Shown: positions 54,501-62,511 of the stretch, piece by piece | Layout: the number at the start of each line of letters is the position of its first letter | How positions within the stretch are numbered: the first letter of the stretch is position 1 | NCBI RefSeq assembly: GCF_030816915.1 | Contig: NZ_JAUSYN010000002.1 | Span: 5,841,501 to 5,905,500 of the forward strand | Source of the DNA: Streptomyces sp. B3I8 | GTDB lineage: Bacteria; Actinomycetota; Actinomycetes; Streptomycetales; Streptomycetaceae | Length of the DNA: 64,000 nucleotides | Direction: 5' to 3' | Program-made: the position numbers and the translations under genes | The notes under the pieces: generated by a model | Told to the model about the DNA's origin: nothing | Seen by the model: only the letters and a program-made list of their open reading frames with translations | The model's database searches: none

Positions 54501-56048
54501 GAGCAGCTGCTCGCTGTGGCGTGCGTGGTCCTGGGTACGGGCGGCGGCATCGGCGGCGCTTTCTTGCGGGGCAAGGAGATCATCTTCCCGGGCGGCGTTC
54601 AGGCGTAATGCGAAGGCGTCGGTCTGCTTCTGTAGGGTGCGGGTTTCCTCCTGGGCAGCGCCCGCCGCGGTGAGTAGCTTGTTGCTGCGGATACGCCATT
54701 GTTCGATCTGCTTCTGCGTCTCGGCTGTGGTGTCTTTGTGCGTGCGGATCGTGTCGCGGGCCTCTTTCTCAGCCCGGGTATAGCCCGCCCGCAGCGCTGC
54801 TGCTGCGGCGTCGAGGGCTTGGACGAAGGGGGCAGCGGTCAGTTCGGCCTGGACGAGGGCCCGCTGGGCACGGTTGTTGTTGTCCAGTGCCTGTGTGTGA
54901 CGCAGCGCGATCGGGACGCTCGCCCACGCCGTCCTCTCATCTTGCGCCTGTTGCCTGTTCTTCTGGGTTTCCTGTTCTTGGGCGGTGATCTCGTCCAGTT
55001 CGAGGGTGTGGGAACACGCCTGTACGTGCTGGACGCGGGAGTGGGCGAGTTCGCTGCTGCGCTTCGCGGCTTCCAGCGCGCGGTGCGTGTCCTTGAGGGT
55101 GGTGTTTCTCTCGGCCTCGGTGGCGGTGAGGGCGGTGTGACGTGCCCGGATCGCGGAGGTGAGGTGAACGAGGTCCTTTTCGGCGTTCTTGGCTGCACCG
55201 GCATGCCGGTTGAGCGTGTCGTGGAGGCTGGCGACGTCCTCGCATGCGTGCTGCATCTCCATCGCGAACTGCCGCTCCCTTTCCCAGAGGGCGCGTTCGT
55301 CGTGTGCAGCGGCATAACCGTGGAAGGCCGTGCCCAGTTCGGTGTACCGGTCATCGTCTGTGGCCTTGCGCAGCAGCCATTCGACGAAGGCGTCGGCGGT
55401 GTTGGTGGTGAAGGCTGCGGCGGCGTCGCTCTCCTTCGCGTTCATCCTGCGCTGCACGTCAAAGAGTTCGGGTTGCAGGCCGAGGCCGCGCTGGTGTTTC
55501 TCCCACTTCTCCTGGCCTTCGACGATGTGCAGTTCGAGCGCTTCCATTCGTTTTTCCCAGTCGCGCAGTTCGGTGCAGTAGTCCTCGTACGGAGTCCAGT
55601 GCCCTTGACGGTGGAAGGGAAGCCGGTCGGCGTCCAGGGCCGCGGAAGGGTGGAAGCTGTAGAAGCAGCGGTGCAGTTTGCCGTCGTGTTCGGGGGCCAG
55701 GACCTGTGCGGTGACCAGCAGGCGTCCGGTGCGGGCGTCGGCCCATTCGAGTACCACGTGCGACGGCTGGGCCATCGAAACGGTGAAGTTGCGTAGCGTC
55801 TCCAGATCGCTGTGACGGTAGGGGATGGTGGTGCAGGTGATGCCGGTCAGTAAGACGCCTTTGCCGCCGCCGTTCTGCAGCATCACCAGGCTGGCGGGTG
55901 CCGGGCGCTGGGCGACGTGTCCGGCGTCGGGGATCAGCGAGGCGGTCTCCACTTCGGCGCCGGCGCCGGAGAAGTCCAGGGGTACGTCTTCGTAGCGGGC
56001 ATCTCGCGGCCCGAAGTTTCGCAGCAGGATGCGATTGAGCTCATACAT
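51588..56048 (-). CDS. jetC: Wadjet JetC-like SMC/MukB motor ATPase
   Basis: 1486 residues. The ATPase head starts at the N-terminus with Walker A MLQNGGGKGVLLTG (residues 56-69). It closes at the C-terminus with the ABC signature FSGGQELTGAILLY and Walker B GGLLLLDNPIGRAN. Between them lie about 1100 residues of coiled coil with a hinge around the middle (QVISTHPDLVGGIIVGGLDG). This is the MukB/SbcC-like architecture of JetC, which forms a condensin-type ring and extrudes DNA loops on circular plasmids. The reading frame is intact and the length is normal. JetA and JetB are upstream and jetD overlaps the stop. Confidence 0.9.
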   Translation of the reverse strand: MYELNRILLRNFGPRDARYEDVPLDFSGAGAEVETASLIPDAGHVAQRPAPASLVMLQNGGGKGVLLTGITCTTIPYRHSDLETLRNFTVSMAQPSHVVLEWADARTGRLLVTAQVLAPEHDGKLHRCFYSFHPSAALDADRLPFHRQGHWTPYEDYCTELRDWEKRMEALELHIVEGQEKWEKHQRGLGLQPELFDVQRRMNAKESDAAAAFTTNTADAFVEWLLRKATDDDRYTELGTAFHGYAAAHDERALWERERQFAMEMQHACEDVASLHDTLNRHAGAAKNAEKDLVHLTSAIRARHTALTATEAERNTTLKDTHRALEAAKRSSELAHSRVQHVQACSHTLELDEITAQEQETQKNRQQAQDERTAWASVPIALRHTQALDNNNRAQRALVQAELTAAPFVQALDAAAAALRAGYTRAEKEARDTIRTHKDTTAETQKQIEQWRIRSNKLLTAAGAAQEETRTLQKQTDAFALRLNAAREDDLLAPQESAADAAARTQDHARHSEQLLREADQVRKSVRTERDRAHSALAGQQELAWSARAAASAADEETSQLRAQAVAIRSNPLCAELLEANSDELHADDALRWLDDHAGALHQLAERRTGGLETARTRKHIDLQNDQDLLSLLDTSEGLLPAAEEVRDLCGQLSDHGIHAVPGWQWMRDNVPTTERQQVISTHPDLVGGIIVGGLDGLDTAQSIVERLRPLPSAAVTVGTGERMLSTQAASDGGRFVVEPTPALHDEEAAAHERAAVDARITEVTRELNLLGQRITAVRDLLRQIANWRDACGMRTVSDLLGQLELLETSAEEAETALAAARTAAGEQETALEVAEDECERRTEGLKAAQRVAEELARLAEEETAADQARARIKALAGERVARTNELELLAGQIDQAGEEILYLARAIESAEQAADRYARAREEITSTSQAQQAHEASNATLLPLPSLQHRYLQAQDELRGVEVGEDQQVRATAAQKALLASQEEWNKVPEQVRGLAMAHSRDGRAGDPVQRDAILRALTAKIDSCDVALQRLRDQSSRLAERSKHLTPAAVSLNDEDAAAWTPTTVTEARELEARATGALDTAQDKERLAAAAFNTARRDQASSTKELVAFDRVLPVLETAVHGLAVPPDREPYDGTAEAAAFAARQVTAAHTTCRDAARQTERSLEGSVSRLKEVPADVRFEGLDIPLRTQISALDSRHIPAMAATWTDALTSRIAALNSDLEGMAKAREALASQLSGHVTDLLQRLDQASRFSAFPEGDAPWSGQKFLTIRYKKPDLTALAAQMHESVDALAGNQRTRKLKGIDVVMRCLVAAVPRGFTAEVMKPNASQRLDRVPVEEMSRVFSGGQELTGAILLYCALAALRTSPGPRSRTRNGGLLLLDNPIGRANAGYLVDIQMEMAAALGIQLIYTTGLSDEDVISRFPMRIQLRNDAEARSGLSLIRLDEQVRNALIPAPRINPDQDVPEPVGVLTSARLYRKQGDAK

Positions 56049-56073
56049 GAAAGAGGTCCTTGCAGGAGGGCGG

Positions 56074-56889
56074 TCAGCTGAACAGGTCGGTTACCGGCGT
56101 GTTCTCGGTCGGCGACGGGGGGTCGTGCGGTGATGGCTGGTCGTGGTTGGGTGTGCCGTCCGTGGGGAGCGCTGCGACTCCCAGTGCTGCGAGTTCCTCC
56201 AGCATGTCGCGCGCGGCCTGGTCGCGGATCTGCAGTCGGTACTTGACGTTGGTGACATATGTGCCGGCGTCTTCGTCGCTGACCTTGCGTACGAAACCGT
56301 GGCTCTCCAAATGCGCGAACGCCTTTTTCACCAGTGCTCTCGTCGAGGCTCGTGGGGCCCTGTCGGTCTGCGTCTTTCCCGTGGCGTTCCGGCGCAGGTA
56401 GGCCCGCCACAGTCCTTCCAGCCCCGGCTGATCGGAGGGTGGATCAACATCTCCGTCACTCTGTGCAAGGCGGCGTTCGATGGTCGACGCCAGGACCCGG
56501 ACCTCTTCATCGACCTGCTTGACTGAGATCCGGCCGACATGCTCGTCATCGTCGAGGTCTTCGGGACGGGGGAAGACCATGGCGGCGATGGTCAGCTGGG
56601 CCAGCAGGTACAGGGGGCGATCGGCGGTCTGCGGGACGAGGTCGGAGACGGACACCCCGAAGTCGGTCTCGGGCGTGGTGCCCAGGACCAACCCGGTCAT
56701 GGGATGAACTTCCAGCACCGTCAGGTCGAATCCCTGGGCGACCTTGCGCACTACCTGCGCGAAGTCCGGCTCAGTGTCGAAGCGTTGGACGAGTCGGGCG
56801 TAGTCGCCAGAGCGAGCGGGCGCTTTGCGGCGGGCCATGGCGAAGGCGACCATCCGGGCAGCCTCGGCAGCATCCTCGTGACGGTTCAT
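56074..56889 (-). CDS. jetB: Wadjet JetB-like (MukE/kite-type) subunit
   Basis: 271 residues. It starts at ATG 56887-56889, overlapping the jetA stop, and ends 25 bp before jetC. The central region has winged-helix character (LVQRFDTEPDFAQVVRKVAQ, RALVKKAFAHLESHGFVRKV), as in the kite-like DUF4194 JetB proteins that bind JetC. The position between jetA and jetC is the conserved Wadjet order. Assignment rests on position plus fold pattern, since sequence conservation in this family is low. Confidence 0.78.
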   Translation of the reverse strand: MNRHEDAAEAARMVAFAMARRKAPARSGDYARLVQRFDTEPDFAQVVRKVAQGFDLTVLEVHPMTGLVLGTTPETDFGVSVSDLVPQTADRPLYLLAQLTIAAMVFPRPEDLDDDEHVGRISVKQVDEEVRVLASTIERRLAQSDGDVDPPSDQPGLEGLWRAYLRRNATGKTQTDRAPRASTRALVKKAFAHLESHGFVRKVSDEDAGTYVTNVKYRLQIRDQAARDMLEELAALGVAALPTDGTPNHDQPSPHDPPSPTENTPVTDLFS

Positions 56890-58442
56890 GCACTCTCCTG
56901 ATCAAGCTGGTGGGCGTCAGGGCCTTGCGGGCGGCGCGGTGCTGGGAAAGTGGGCAGTGGCGCGTTCGTCTGTGACTCCTGCGAGGGACCGATGCCCCCG
57001 GTGCGGACCAGGAGGAAGTCGCTGCCGCCAAAGAGGACGTCATCCAGGACTGTGCCGTCGTCGACGGCCACCACGGCAGTTTCACCATCGACGAGTTGGC
57101 GCACCGGAATGAGCCGGAAGAGCTGCTGGGTGCGAAGCGTGAGCAACTCGTCGGTGCCTGATTCCGGTCCTGTTCCCGGGCCTGGTTGGCGTGTGGCCGC
57201 CAGCAGGGTCGAGAGCCGCACGCCCTGGTCCGTGATGGCAGCCAGCAGCGCGTCCACCGCGTAGTGTTGCTCTTCGCTGAAAGCGGTACGGGCGTCGATC
57301 TCCGACCAGTCGTACTCGTTCTGAACCGGCACCAGCTCCCCGCCGGCCTCCTCGGCGACCCTGGTGAGCCCTTCCAGAAAGTCGGGCAGGTACATCACAC
57401 GAGGACGCACGGGCCCCATGACGGCACGAGTGAACGCCTCCAAGGGGCCCAAGCACGCGTTAAGTGAGAGTTCCAGCACCGGCTGAAGGAGCTGCTCATG
57501 TAGATGTACGCGGGTGTGAATCGCCGGAGCCACGAACACCTGACGGTCCTGTTGGCGCCGGAACTCAGGACCGACCGTCATCAGCATGTCAATCAGTACC
57601 GCGTGGCGTTGCCAGCACTCGTGGATGAGCGCCTCCAGGTCTTGCAGCTGTCTGCGCTTGCGTTCATCGGCGGTGGCTTCCAGTAGTTGGTTGACCCGCT
57701 CCTTGTGCTTCGTCTCGGCCGCGGACCGGCTGCGCACGTGCTCCAGAGCCTCATCGACCGTGTCCCTGACTTCCGTGTCCCAGTCCACAGCCCGCACATT
57801 GCGCTTCATGGCTTCGATGCGCCCATGGATGTCCTTGGCGTACCGGACGCTCTGGATCCGTGCGTTGTGCGCGGCCTGCCACGCCTCGCTGATCCGTGAA
57901 CGCTTGAGCAGAGCTTCCAGCTTGGCTTCGGCGGCAATCTGTTCCGAGGCAATATCGACGTCGATCGCATGCACCAGCACGGTGATCGCCGCGTCCGTGG
58001 CGATGAGAGCTGCCTGCCCCACGTGATCGGGGACTTCCTTGAGGATCTGGAAAGATGCCTCGCGCGTCTCGAACTCGTTGTCTGTCACGTACCCGACGTC
58101 GTGACGGAAGGCGCGGTCGCGTTCTTCGGTGTTGATCAGCCGCTCGGTCACCCAGCGGGCGACTGCCCGGTACTCCTCCCCAGTCCGGCCCGACTGCTGC
58201 AGTGCGGCGAATTCGGCCACATGTTCCACGACAGCCTCCTGCCGCACGGCTGTCCGCATGTCGGTGCGCAGCGTTACGAAGTCAATCGCGGCCAAGGCCA
58301 GCTCAGCCATACGGTACCGGTCCCACCCGCGCTCCTTCTTGGCCTTGCTGGCATCCAAGCCCAGCACCGGATAGACCACCGCTAGGGCTCGCATCCGCGA
58401 CGTGATGCTCTCGTAGATTGCGGACGGCTCTTCAAAGATCAC
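56886..58442 (-). CDS. jetA: Wadjet JetA-like (MukF/kleisin-type) subunit
   Basis: 518 residues from a GTG start (58440-58442) behind AGGGGAAG. The N-terminus IFEEPSAIYESITSRMRALA is a winged-helix-like head. A helical middle (AKLEALLKRSRISEAWQAAH, RKRRQLQDLEALIHECWQRH) and a C-terminal domain follow, as expected of JetA kleisin subunits that bridge the JetC heads. It is the first gene of the four-gene operon. The Wadjet subtype (I, II or III) cannot be settled without profile searches. Confidence 0.78.
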   Translation of the reverse strand: MIFEEPSAIYESITSRMRALAVVYPVLGLDASKAKKERGWDRYRMAELALAAIDFVTLRTDMRTAVRQEAVVEHVAEFAALQQSGRTGEEYRAVARWVTERLINTEERDRAFRHDVGYVTDNEFETREASFQILKEVPDHVGQAALIATDAAITVLVHAIDVDIASEQIAAEAKLEALLKRSRISEAWQAAHNARIQSVRYAKDIHGRIEAMKRNVRAVDWDTEVRDTVDEALEHVRSRSAAETKHKERVNQLLEATADERKRRQLQDLEALIHECWQRHAVLIDMLMTVGPEFRRQQDRQVFVAPAIHTRVHLHEQLLQPVLELSLNACLGPLEAFTRAVMGPVRPRVMYLPDFLEGLTRVAEEAGGELVPVQNEYDWSEIDARTAFSEEQHYAVDALLAAITDQGVRLSTLLAATRQPGPGTGPESGTDELLTLRTQQLFRLIPVRQLVDGETAVVAVDDGTVLDDVLFGGSDFLLVRTGGIGPSQESQTNAPLPTFPAPRRPQGPDAHQLDQESA

Positions 58443-59052
58443 CAGGTCTTCCCCTAATTCCCGGTCTCGCCTTGCGATTTCAAGCTAGGACACAGCACTG
58501 ACAATCACTCAGGACCCGAACTGGTGCGCTATTTATGGATGCGGTGAGGGGCAGCCTGCGATGGCTGGCGTGCCGCTCTCGGGTGACCGTTCCCAGTTCG
58601 TGTGGCCGCCATGGCGGAGGATGGGCGCAGATTTGAGCGGCTGGCGCGAAACCTATGGCTCAAAGGCGTTTCCCTGATCTCCTGCTGAGGTGGAGGTCCT
58701 TGGCGTCCGACAGTGTTGCGACGGGGCCGTGCTCATCCCGGAGCCGATCGCTCCGAGGGTTCGGTAGCGACTGGATGGTGAGGAAGTGGCCGCAGGGTCC
58801 TGTCCGGTGGGGCGCTTCTTGTGGATCGGCCGGGTGAGGTCAATGCGTGGGAAGGCTGGGTATCCCGGCGAAAAGGGGCAGCATTCGAGTCAAGGGCCCA
58901 TGACCAGGGTGAGGGCTGGTCATGAAAAGCGACCAGCGGGCGTTCGCGCCGCGAAATATTGAGGCGCATCGTTCGGCTTCTGCGGCAGACTGACCGAGCT
59001 TAAGAGCTGGGTGTATCGCTCCCACGCTTTGAGATCGTTTGGAGGAGGGCGA
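58443..59052. other. Promoter region of the Wadjet operon and upstream of the Nudix gene
   Basis: 610 bp between divergent genes. No convincing gene and no obvious RNA. It must hold promoters for jetA (leftward) and the Nudix gene (rightward). Confidence 0.5.
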
Positions 59053-59550
59053 TTGACTGAGTCCGATCAGCCGACGGCCCGGTGGAAGAGTGAACCGATG
59101 ACGACGCGGCTCATCGCTGCTGTTCTCGTCACGGATCCTGACAACGGCAGACTCCTCATCCTGCGGCGGAGCAGCCACTTGGATTTCGCGCCTGGCGAAT
59201 GGGATGTCCCCAGCGGAAAGGGCGAACCCCGGGAACCGATCACCGCGACTGCGGTACGAGAACTGAAGGAGGAGACGGGCGTCGTCGTCGCCGAGACGGA
59301 CCTGCGCCTCATCCACGTCGTCCATGGCTGCTGGGGAGCGGAGGCCCCAGGAATGTTCATGGCCCTGGTCTTCCACACCGACCAGTGGAGCGGTCCTCCC
59401 CGCAATGCGGAGCCGCACAAGCACGACACCATCGCCTGGGTGCCTCCGGACGGCCTTCCGCAACCCTTTACACACACCACCCTGGTCGCGGTCAAGCGGT
59501 ACTTGGACGGGGGCCCCATCCTCTCGTTGGACGGCTGGCCAGAGGGCTGA
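59053..59550 (+). CDS. Nudix hydrolase
   Basis: A TTG start at 59053-59055 is chosen because a strong GGAGGAGG site lies four or five bases upstream. ATG 59098 (MTTRLIAAVLV) is the alternative. About 165 residues. The Nudix box is complete: GKGEPREPITATAVRELKEE, then TGV, fitting Gx5Ex7REUxEExGU. These enzymes hydrolyse nucleoside diphosphate derivatives, and the substrate here is unknown. It stands alone next to the Wadjet operon. Confidence 0.88.
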   Translation: MTESDQPTARWKSEPMTTRLIAAVLVTDPDNGRLLILRRSSHLDFAPGEWDVPSGKGEPREPITATAVRELKEETGVVVAETDLRLIHVVHGCWGAEAPGMFMALVFHTDQWSGPPRNAEPHKHDTIAWVPPDGLPQPFTHTTLVAVKRYLDGGPILSLDGWPEG

Positions 59551-59556
59551 TGACGG

Positions 59557-59823
59557 TCAGTCCGGGCAGCTGCCGCGGGGCCGTCGTCCAAGGTTGTGAA
59601 GCTCAGCAATGAGCCGCGCGGCTTCCTTCCTGGCCGGCTCCAGCCGGGGATCCCCCGGGTGCACGTGTGGCCCTGCGACCTTCGCGCAGAAGAACAGCGC
59701 CATCAGCAGGCCGGACCTGCTCTCCAGGTCCGGCCTGCGCTCGCTCCACACCCGTTCTGCCAAGGATGGTACGGCGACGGAATGGCCCCATAGCGTTGCC
59801 GCGGCCAGCCCTCGTGGCGTCAT
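59557..59823 (-). CDS. Small hypothetical protein
   Basis: 88 residues from ATG 59821-59823, after AGGAAGC. The sequence reads like a folded helical protein (LAAATLWGHSVAVPSLAERV, LLMALFFCAKVAGPHVHPGD, EARKEAARLIAELHNLG-like tail ARKEAARLIAELHNLGRR). It converges on the Nudix gene with 6 bp between the stops. I do not recognise the family. Confidence 0.6.
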   Translation of the reverse strand: MTPRGLAAATLWGHSVAVPSLAERVWSERRPDLESRSGLLMALFFCAKVAGPHVHPGDPRLEPARKEAARLIAELHNLGRRPRGSCPD

Positions 59824-60024
59824 GCTCCAGAGCTTCCTAATGCTGTCCCCTGGGGCGCGGGGGACGCATGGGGGAACCGTAGATTCCCGGTGACCGAGAG
59901 AGGCGACGCCTCTCCGGCCGGGCCGCACGCAGGGTCTCGTATTATCTTCACGCCTCCTCAGCCTCTCGCGGAAACAATCCCGCACCTCATCGGCGTTGGT
60001 GATCTCCGAGTCGAGGAGGGGAAG

Positions 60025-60921
60025 GTGTCGGGCCTGAAGCTGTTCCGCACGAACACGACGAATAGTGGCATGACCGAGGTCACGCCGCGTCTTGCTGAGG
60101 CCGAGGCAGATGTGCAAGGTCTCGTCGAGGCGCACATGGAGACGTTGCTGGGTGTCCGGTTCCTGGCGAGCGAGTACGGCACGGGGCCGGTTCACGGGGG
60201 CCGCATCGATTCGCTCGGTCTGGACGAGAACGGATCGCCGGTCATCGTCGAGTACAAGCGCGGCGTCGACGCCGGCGTCATCAACCAGGGCCTGTTCTAC
60301 CTCTCATGGCTGATGGACCATCGCGCCGAGTTCGAGCAGATGGTCCGCGACCGGCTCGAGGTGACGGCCGCGTCCCAGGTCCTGTGGAGCGGACCGCGCC
60401 TGATCTGTATCGCCGGCGACTTCACGCGTTACGACGTGCACGCCGTTCGCGAGCACCGGCGGTCGATCGACCTGGTCCGCTACCGACTCTTCGGCGGCGA
60501 CCTGCTCGGCCTTGAGACCGTGGCGTCCGTGAGCGGGGGCATGCAGGTAGCACGCCGGCCGCGCCGCCAGGCGGTTGCCCGGGCTGCGGCCGACGTCCAG
60601 GGCGCGTCGATGGTGGAGCTGGCGAACGCTGTCGACGAGGTACTGCTCGGGCTCGGGGACGGCGTGAACCGCGTCGAGCGCAAGACCTACCGGGCCTATC
60701 AGCGGCTGCGGAACTTCGCCTGCCTCTGCCCGCCGCAGCGCAGCAAGCTGCTGGTCTACCTGAAGGTCGATCCGCAGGACGTCGACCTCGTTCCGGGTTT
60801 CACCCGTGACGTGTCCGGTCTCGGTCACCACGGGACGGGTGATCTGGAGGTGCAGCTGCGTACGCCGCGAGACGTGGAGCGGGCGCAGGATCTGTTCCGG
60901 GCCAGCTACGCGGCGGCGTGA
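60025..60921 (+). CDS. NucS/DUF5655-like PD-(D/E)XK nuclease
   Basis: GTG 60025 with GGAGGGG just upstream is preferred to the longer frame from 59890, whose first 45 codons are not protein-like. 298 residues. The nuclease core is RIDSLGLDENGSPVIVEYKR near residues 60-80: Asp, then Glu-x-Lys, with the INQGLFYLSW helix after it. The C-terminal domain (SMVELANAVDEVLLGLGDGV, KTYRAYQRLRNFACLCPPQR) is the DUF5655-type module common in Streptomyces. The role may be DNA repair or defence. A short relic of its C-terminal domain lies at 34308, on the far side of the defence island. Confidence 0.85.
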   Translation: MSGLKLFRTNTTNSGMTEVTPRLAEAEADVQGLVEAHMETLLGVRFLASEYGTGPVHGGRIDSLGLDENGSPVIVEYKRGVDAGVINQGLFYLSWLMDHRAEFEQMVRDRLEVTAASQVLWSGPRLICIAGDFTRYDVHAVREHRRSIDLVRYRLFGGDLLGLETVASVSGGMQVARRPRRQAVARAAADVQGASMVELANAVDEVLLGLGDGVNRVERKTYRAYQRLRNFACLCPPQRSKLLVYLKVDPQDVDLVPGFTRDVSGLGHHGTGDLEVQLRTPRDVERAQDLFRASYAAA

Positions 60922-60962
60922 TCGTCTGCCGGCCTATGGCTGCTCTGTGGCCGTGGGGTGGC

Positions 60963-61054
60963 CCCTTTCGACGTGCGAGTAGGGCGTGGCGGTGGACTAC
61001 CAATGATGTGCGGGATCGCCGGTTGGGCTAACCGGCGATCCCGCGCTATGTCGC
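60963..61054. repeat. Palindromic repeat, right copy (partner at 34002-34092)
   Basis: GCGGGATCGCCGGTT (61010-61024) pairs perfectly with AACCGGCGATCCCGC (61030-61044), a 15-bp stem with a 5-base loop, preceded by GTGGCGGTGGAC and followed by GCTATGTCGC as in the left copy. It lies between two converging genes and could serve as a terminator. Confidence 0.88.
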
Positions 61055-61075
61055 CCCGCTCTTGCGTGCTGACGA

Positions 61076-62446
61076 TCAGCGTGTACGGCTGACAGCGGGG
61101 GTGGCCGCGACCGCGGGGGTGACCGGCGGGCTGGTGACGAGGCTCGTTCTGCGTTCGGGGGTTCCGGTCTGTGGGTGGCGAGTGCCGGTTTTGTGGGCGA
61201 GGGTCTCGGAGAGATCGGCCAGCAGCGAACTCGGGGTGTGCGGGGACGCGGTGAGGGTCCAGGTGGGTCGGTCCGGGTCGGGACCGGCCCAGACGGTCCA
61301 GGTGGCCAGGTTCTGGCTCGGGTGCTGGGCGGTGAAGGCGTCGAACTGGATGCCCGCGTCCCCGGTGGGGGACGTCCAGCGGATCCATCGACCATCCACG
61401 GTGTGTTTCCATCCGGCGTCGGACAGAGGCTGCGTGGCCGCGGTGACCATCTTCTCGTCCACTGGGGCGCCGATGACTGTGTCCCAGCCGTCGCCGTCGG
61501 CGAGGTGATTCAGCAACTCCTCCAACACCGGGGCGGGGGTGGCGCCGGTCGCGGTGAGGACCCACATGCGGTCGGAGACGGGTGTCTCGTAGGCGGCCAC
61601 GGTCCACGCTGTTTCGTGAGCTGGCGTTTCGTGGACGCGCTCGATGCGCAGGGTCTGGGACTCGTGGATGGCGTGCGTTGTCTCATCCGACCAAGTCCGC
61701 CACTTCTCGAACTCGCCGTGCGCGTCGAGGAAGGCGTCGAGGAGAGCGTCGTGGTCGCCGGCATCGGCCAGGTAGACGGGGACTGTATCCGGCTCTGGGC
61801 GGGAGGGTTCGGTCTTGGCCGCGGTGACGTCGAAGACGGAGCGGGCCTCGATGGCGGCGCGTTCGGTGTCGGTCAGGGGTGCTGGGCCGGGGCGCATCTC
61901 GGCCGCGTGGAGCTTCTCGAAGGCAAGCAGGGCCTGCGCGGGTGAGTCGAAGGTGTCGGCGATCTGGCGCAGGTGGTCCTCGCCGTGGAGGTAGACGGAC
62001 TTGTCGCCTCGGGGAAGGTAGGTGCCGACCGCGACGGTGGTGTGGCCGTCGTGGGCGTGGGCGTGGATGAGGAGCTGGCCGTGGTGGATGTCATCGTGGA
62101 TCTTCTGCGCCTGATTGGAGACCTCGCGGATTTCGCTGCGGGTGCACCACGGCATCGGATAGTTCGCCCAGGTCCATTCCTCGTCCATGGCCTCCTGCAG
62201 CCGAGGGGTGATCTCGACCGCGATGCCCTCGGCGGACAGGTGCTTGGCTGCGTCCTTGGCCCAGTAGGGCTCCTCGCGGTCGATGCGGACGAGGACCAGG
62301 ACGTTGTCGGCGACGGCGGTCCAGTCGGCTGCCTCCAGACCCAGTTGGGCAACGTGGGCCTGGGTGCCGGTCAAGACGGCGGTCACGGCGCTTGGATGGA
62401 TGGGGTGGGTGTCGAGGCGGACGTGGGCGTCGATGCTGGAAGTCAC
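61076..62446 (-). CDS. DUF317-domain protein
   Basis: 456 residues. Two DUF317-like units are visible in the C-terminal half, for example WTVAAYETPVSDRMWVLTAT and ATWTVWAGPDPDRPTWTLTA, each with the Trp-rich beta pattern and APVLEELLNHLADGD or PSSLLADLSETLAH helices after it. DUF317 proteins are common on Streptomyces plasmids and integrative elements, but their function is unknown. It ends about 155 bp from the nuclease gene, with the palindrome in between, and is preceded by a DnaB-N protein on the same strand. Confidence 0.8.
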   Translation of the reverse strand: MTSSIDAHVRLDTHPIHPSAVTAVLTGTQAHVAQLGLEAADWTAVADNVLVLVRIDREEPYWAKDAAKHLSAEGIAVEITPRLQEAMDEEWTWANYPMPWCTRSEIREVSNQAQKIHDDIHHGQLLIHAHAHDGHTTVAVGTYLPRGDKSVYLHGEDHLRQIADTFDSPAQALLAFEKLHAAEMRPGPAPLTDTERAAIEARSVFDVTAAKTEPSRPEPDTVPVYLADAGDHDALLDAFLDAHGEFEKWRTWSDETTHAIHESQTLRIERVHETPAHETAWTVAAYETPVSDRMWVLTATGATPAPVLEELLNHLADGDGWDTVIGAPVDEKMVTAATQPLSDAGWKHTVDGRWIRWTSPTGDAGIQFDAFTAQHPSQNLATWTVWAGPDPDRPTWTLTASPHTPSSLLADLSETLAHKTGTRHPQTGTPERRTSLVTSPPVTPAVAATPAVSRTR

Positions 62447-62511
62447 GTGGGGTGTCGTCTCCTCTGCCAGTGGCCGGGATTTCGGGTCCGGCCACCGGCG
62501 TGTGCGGGGTG

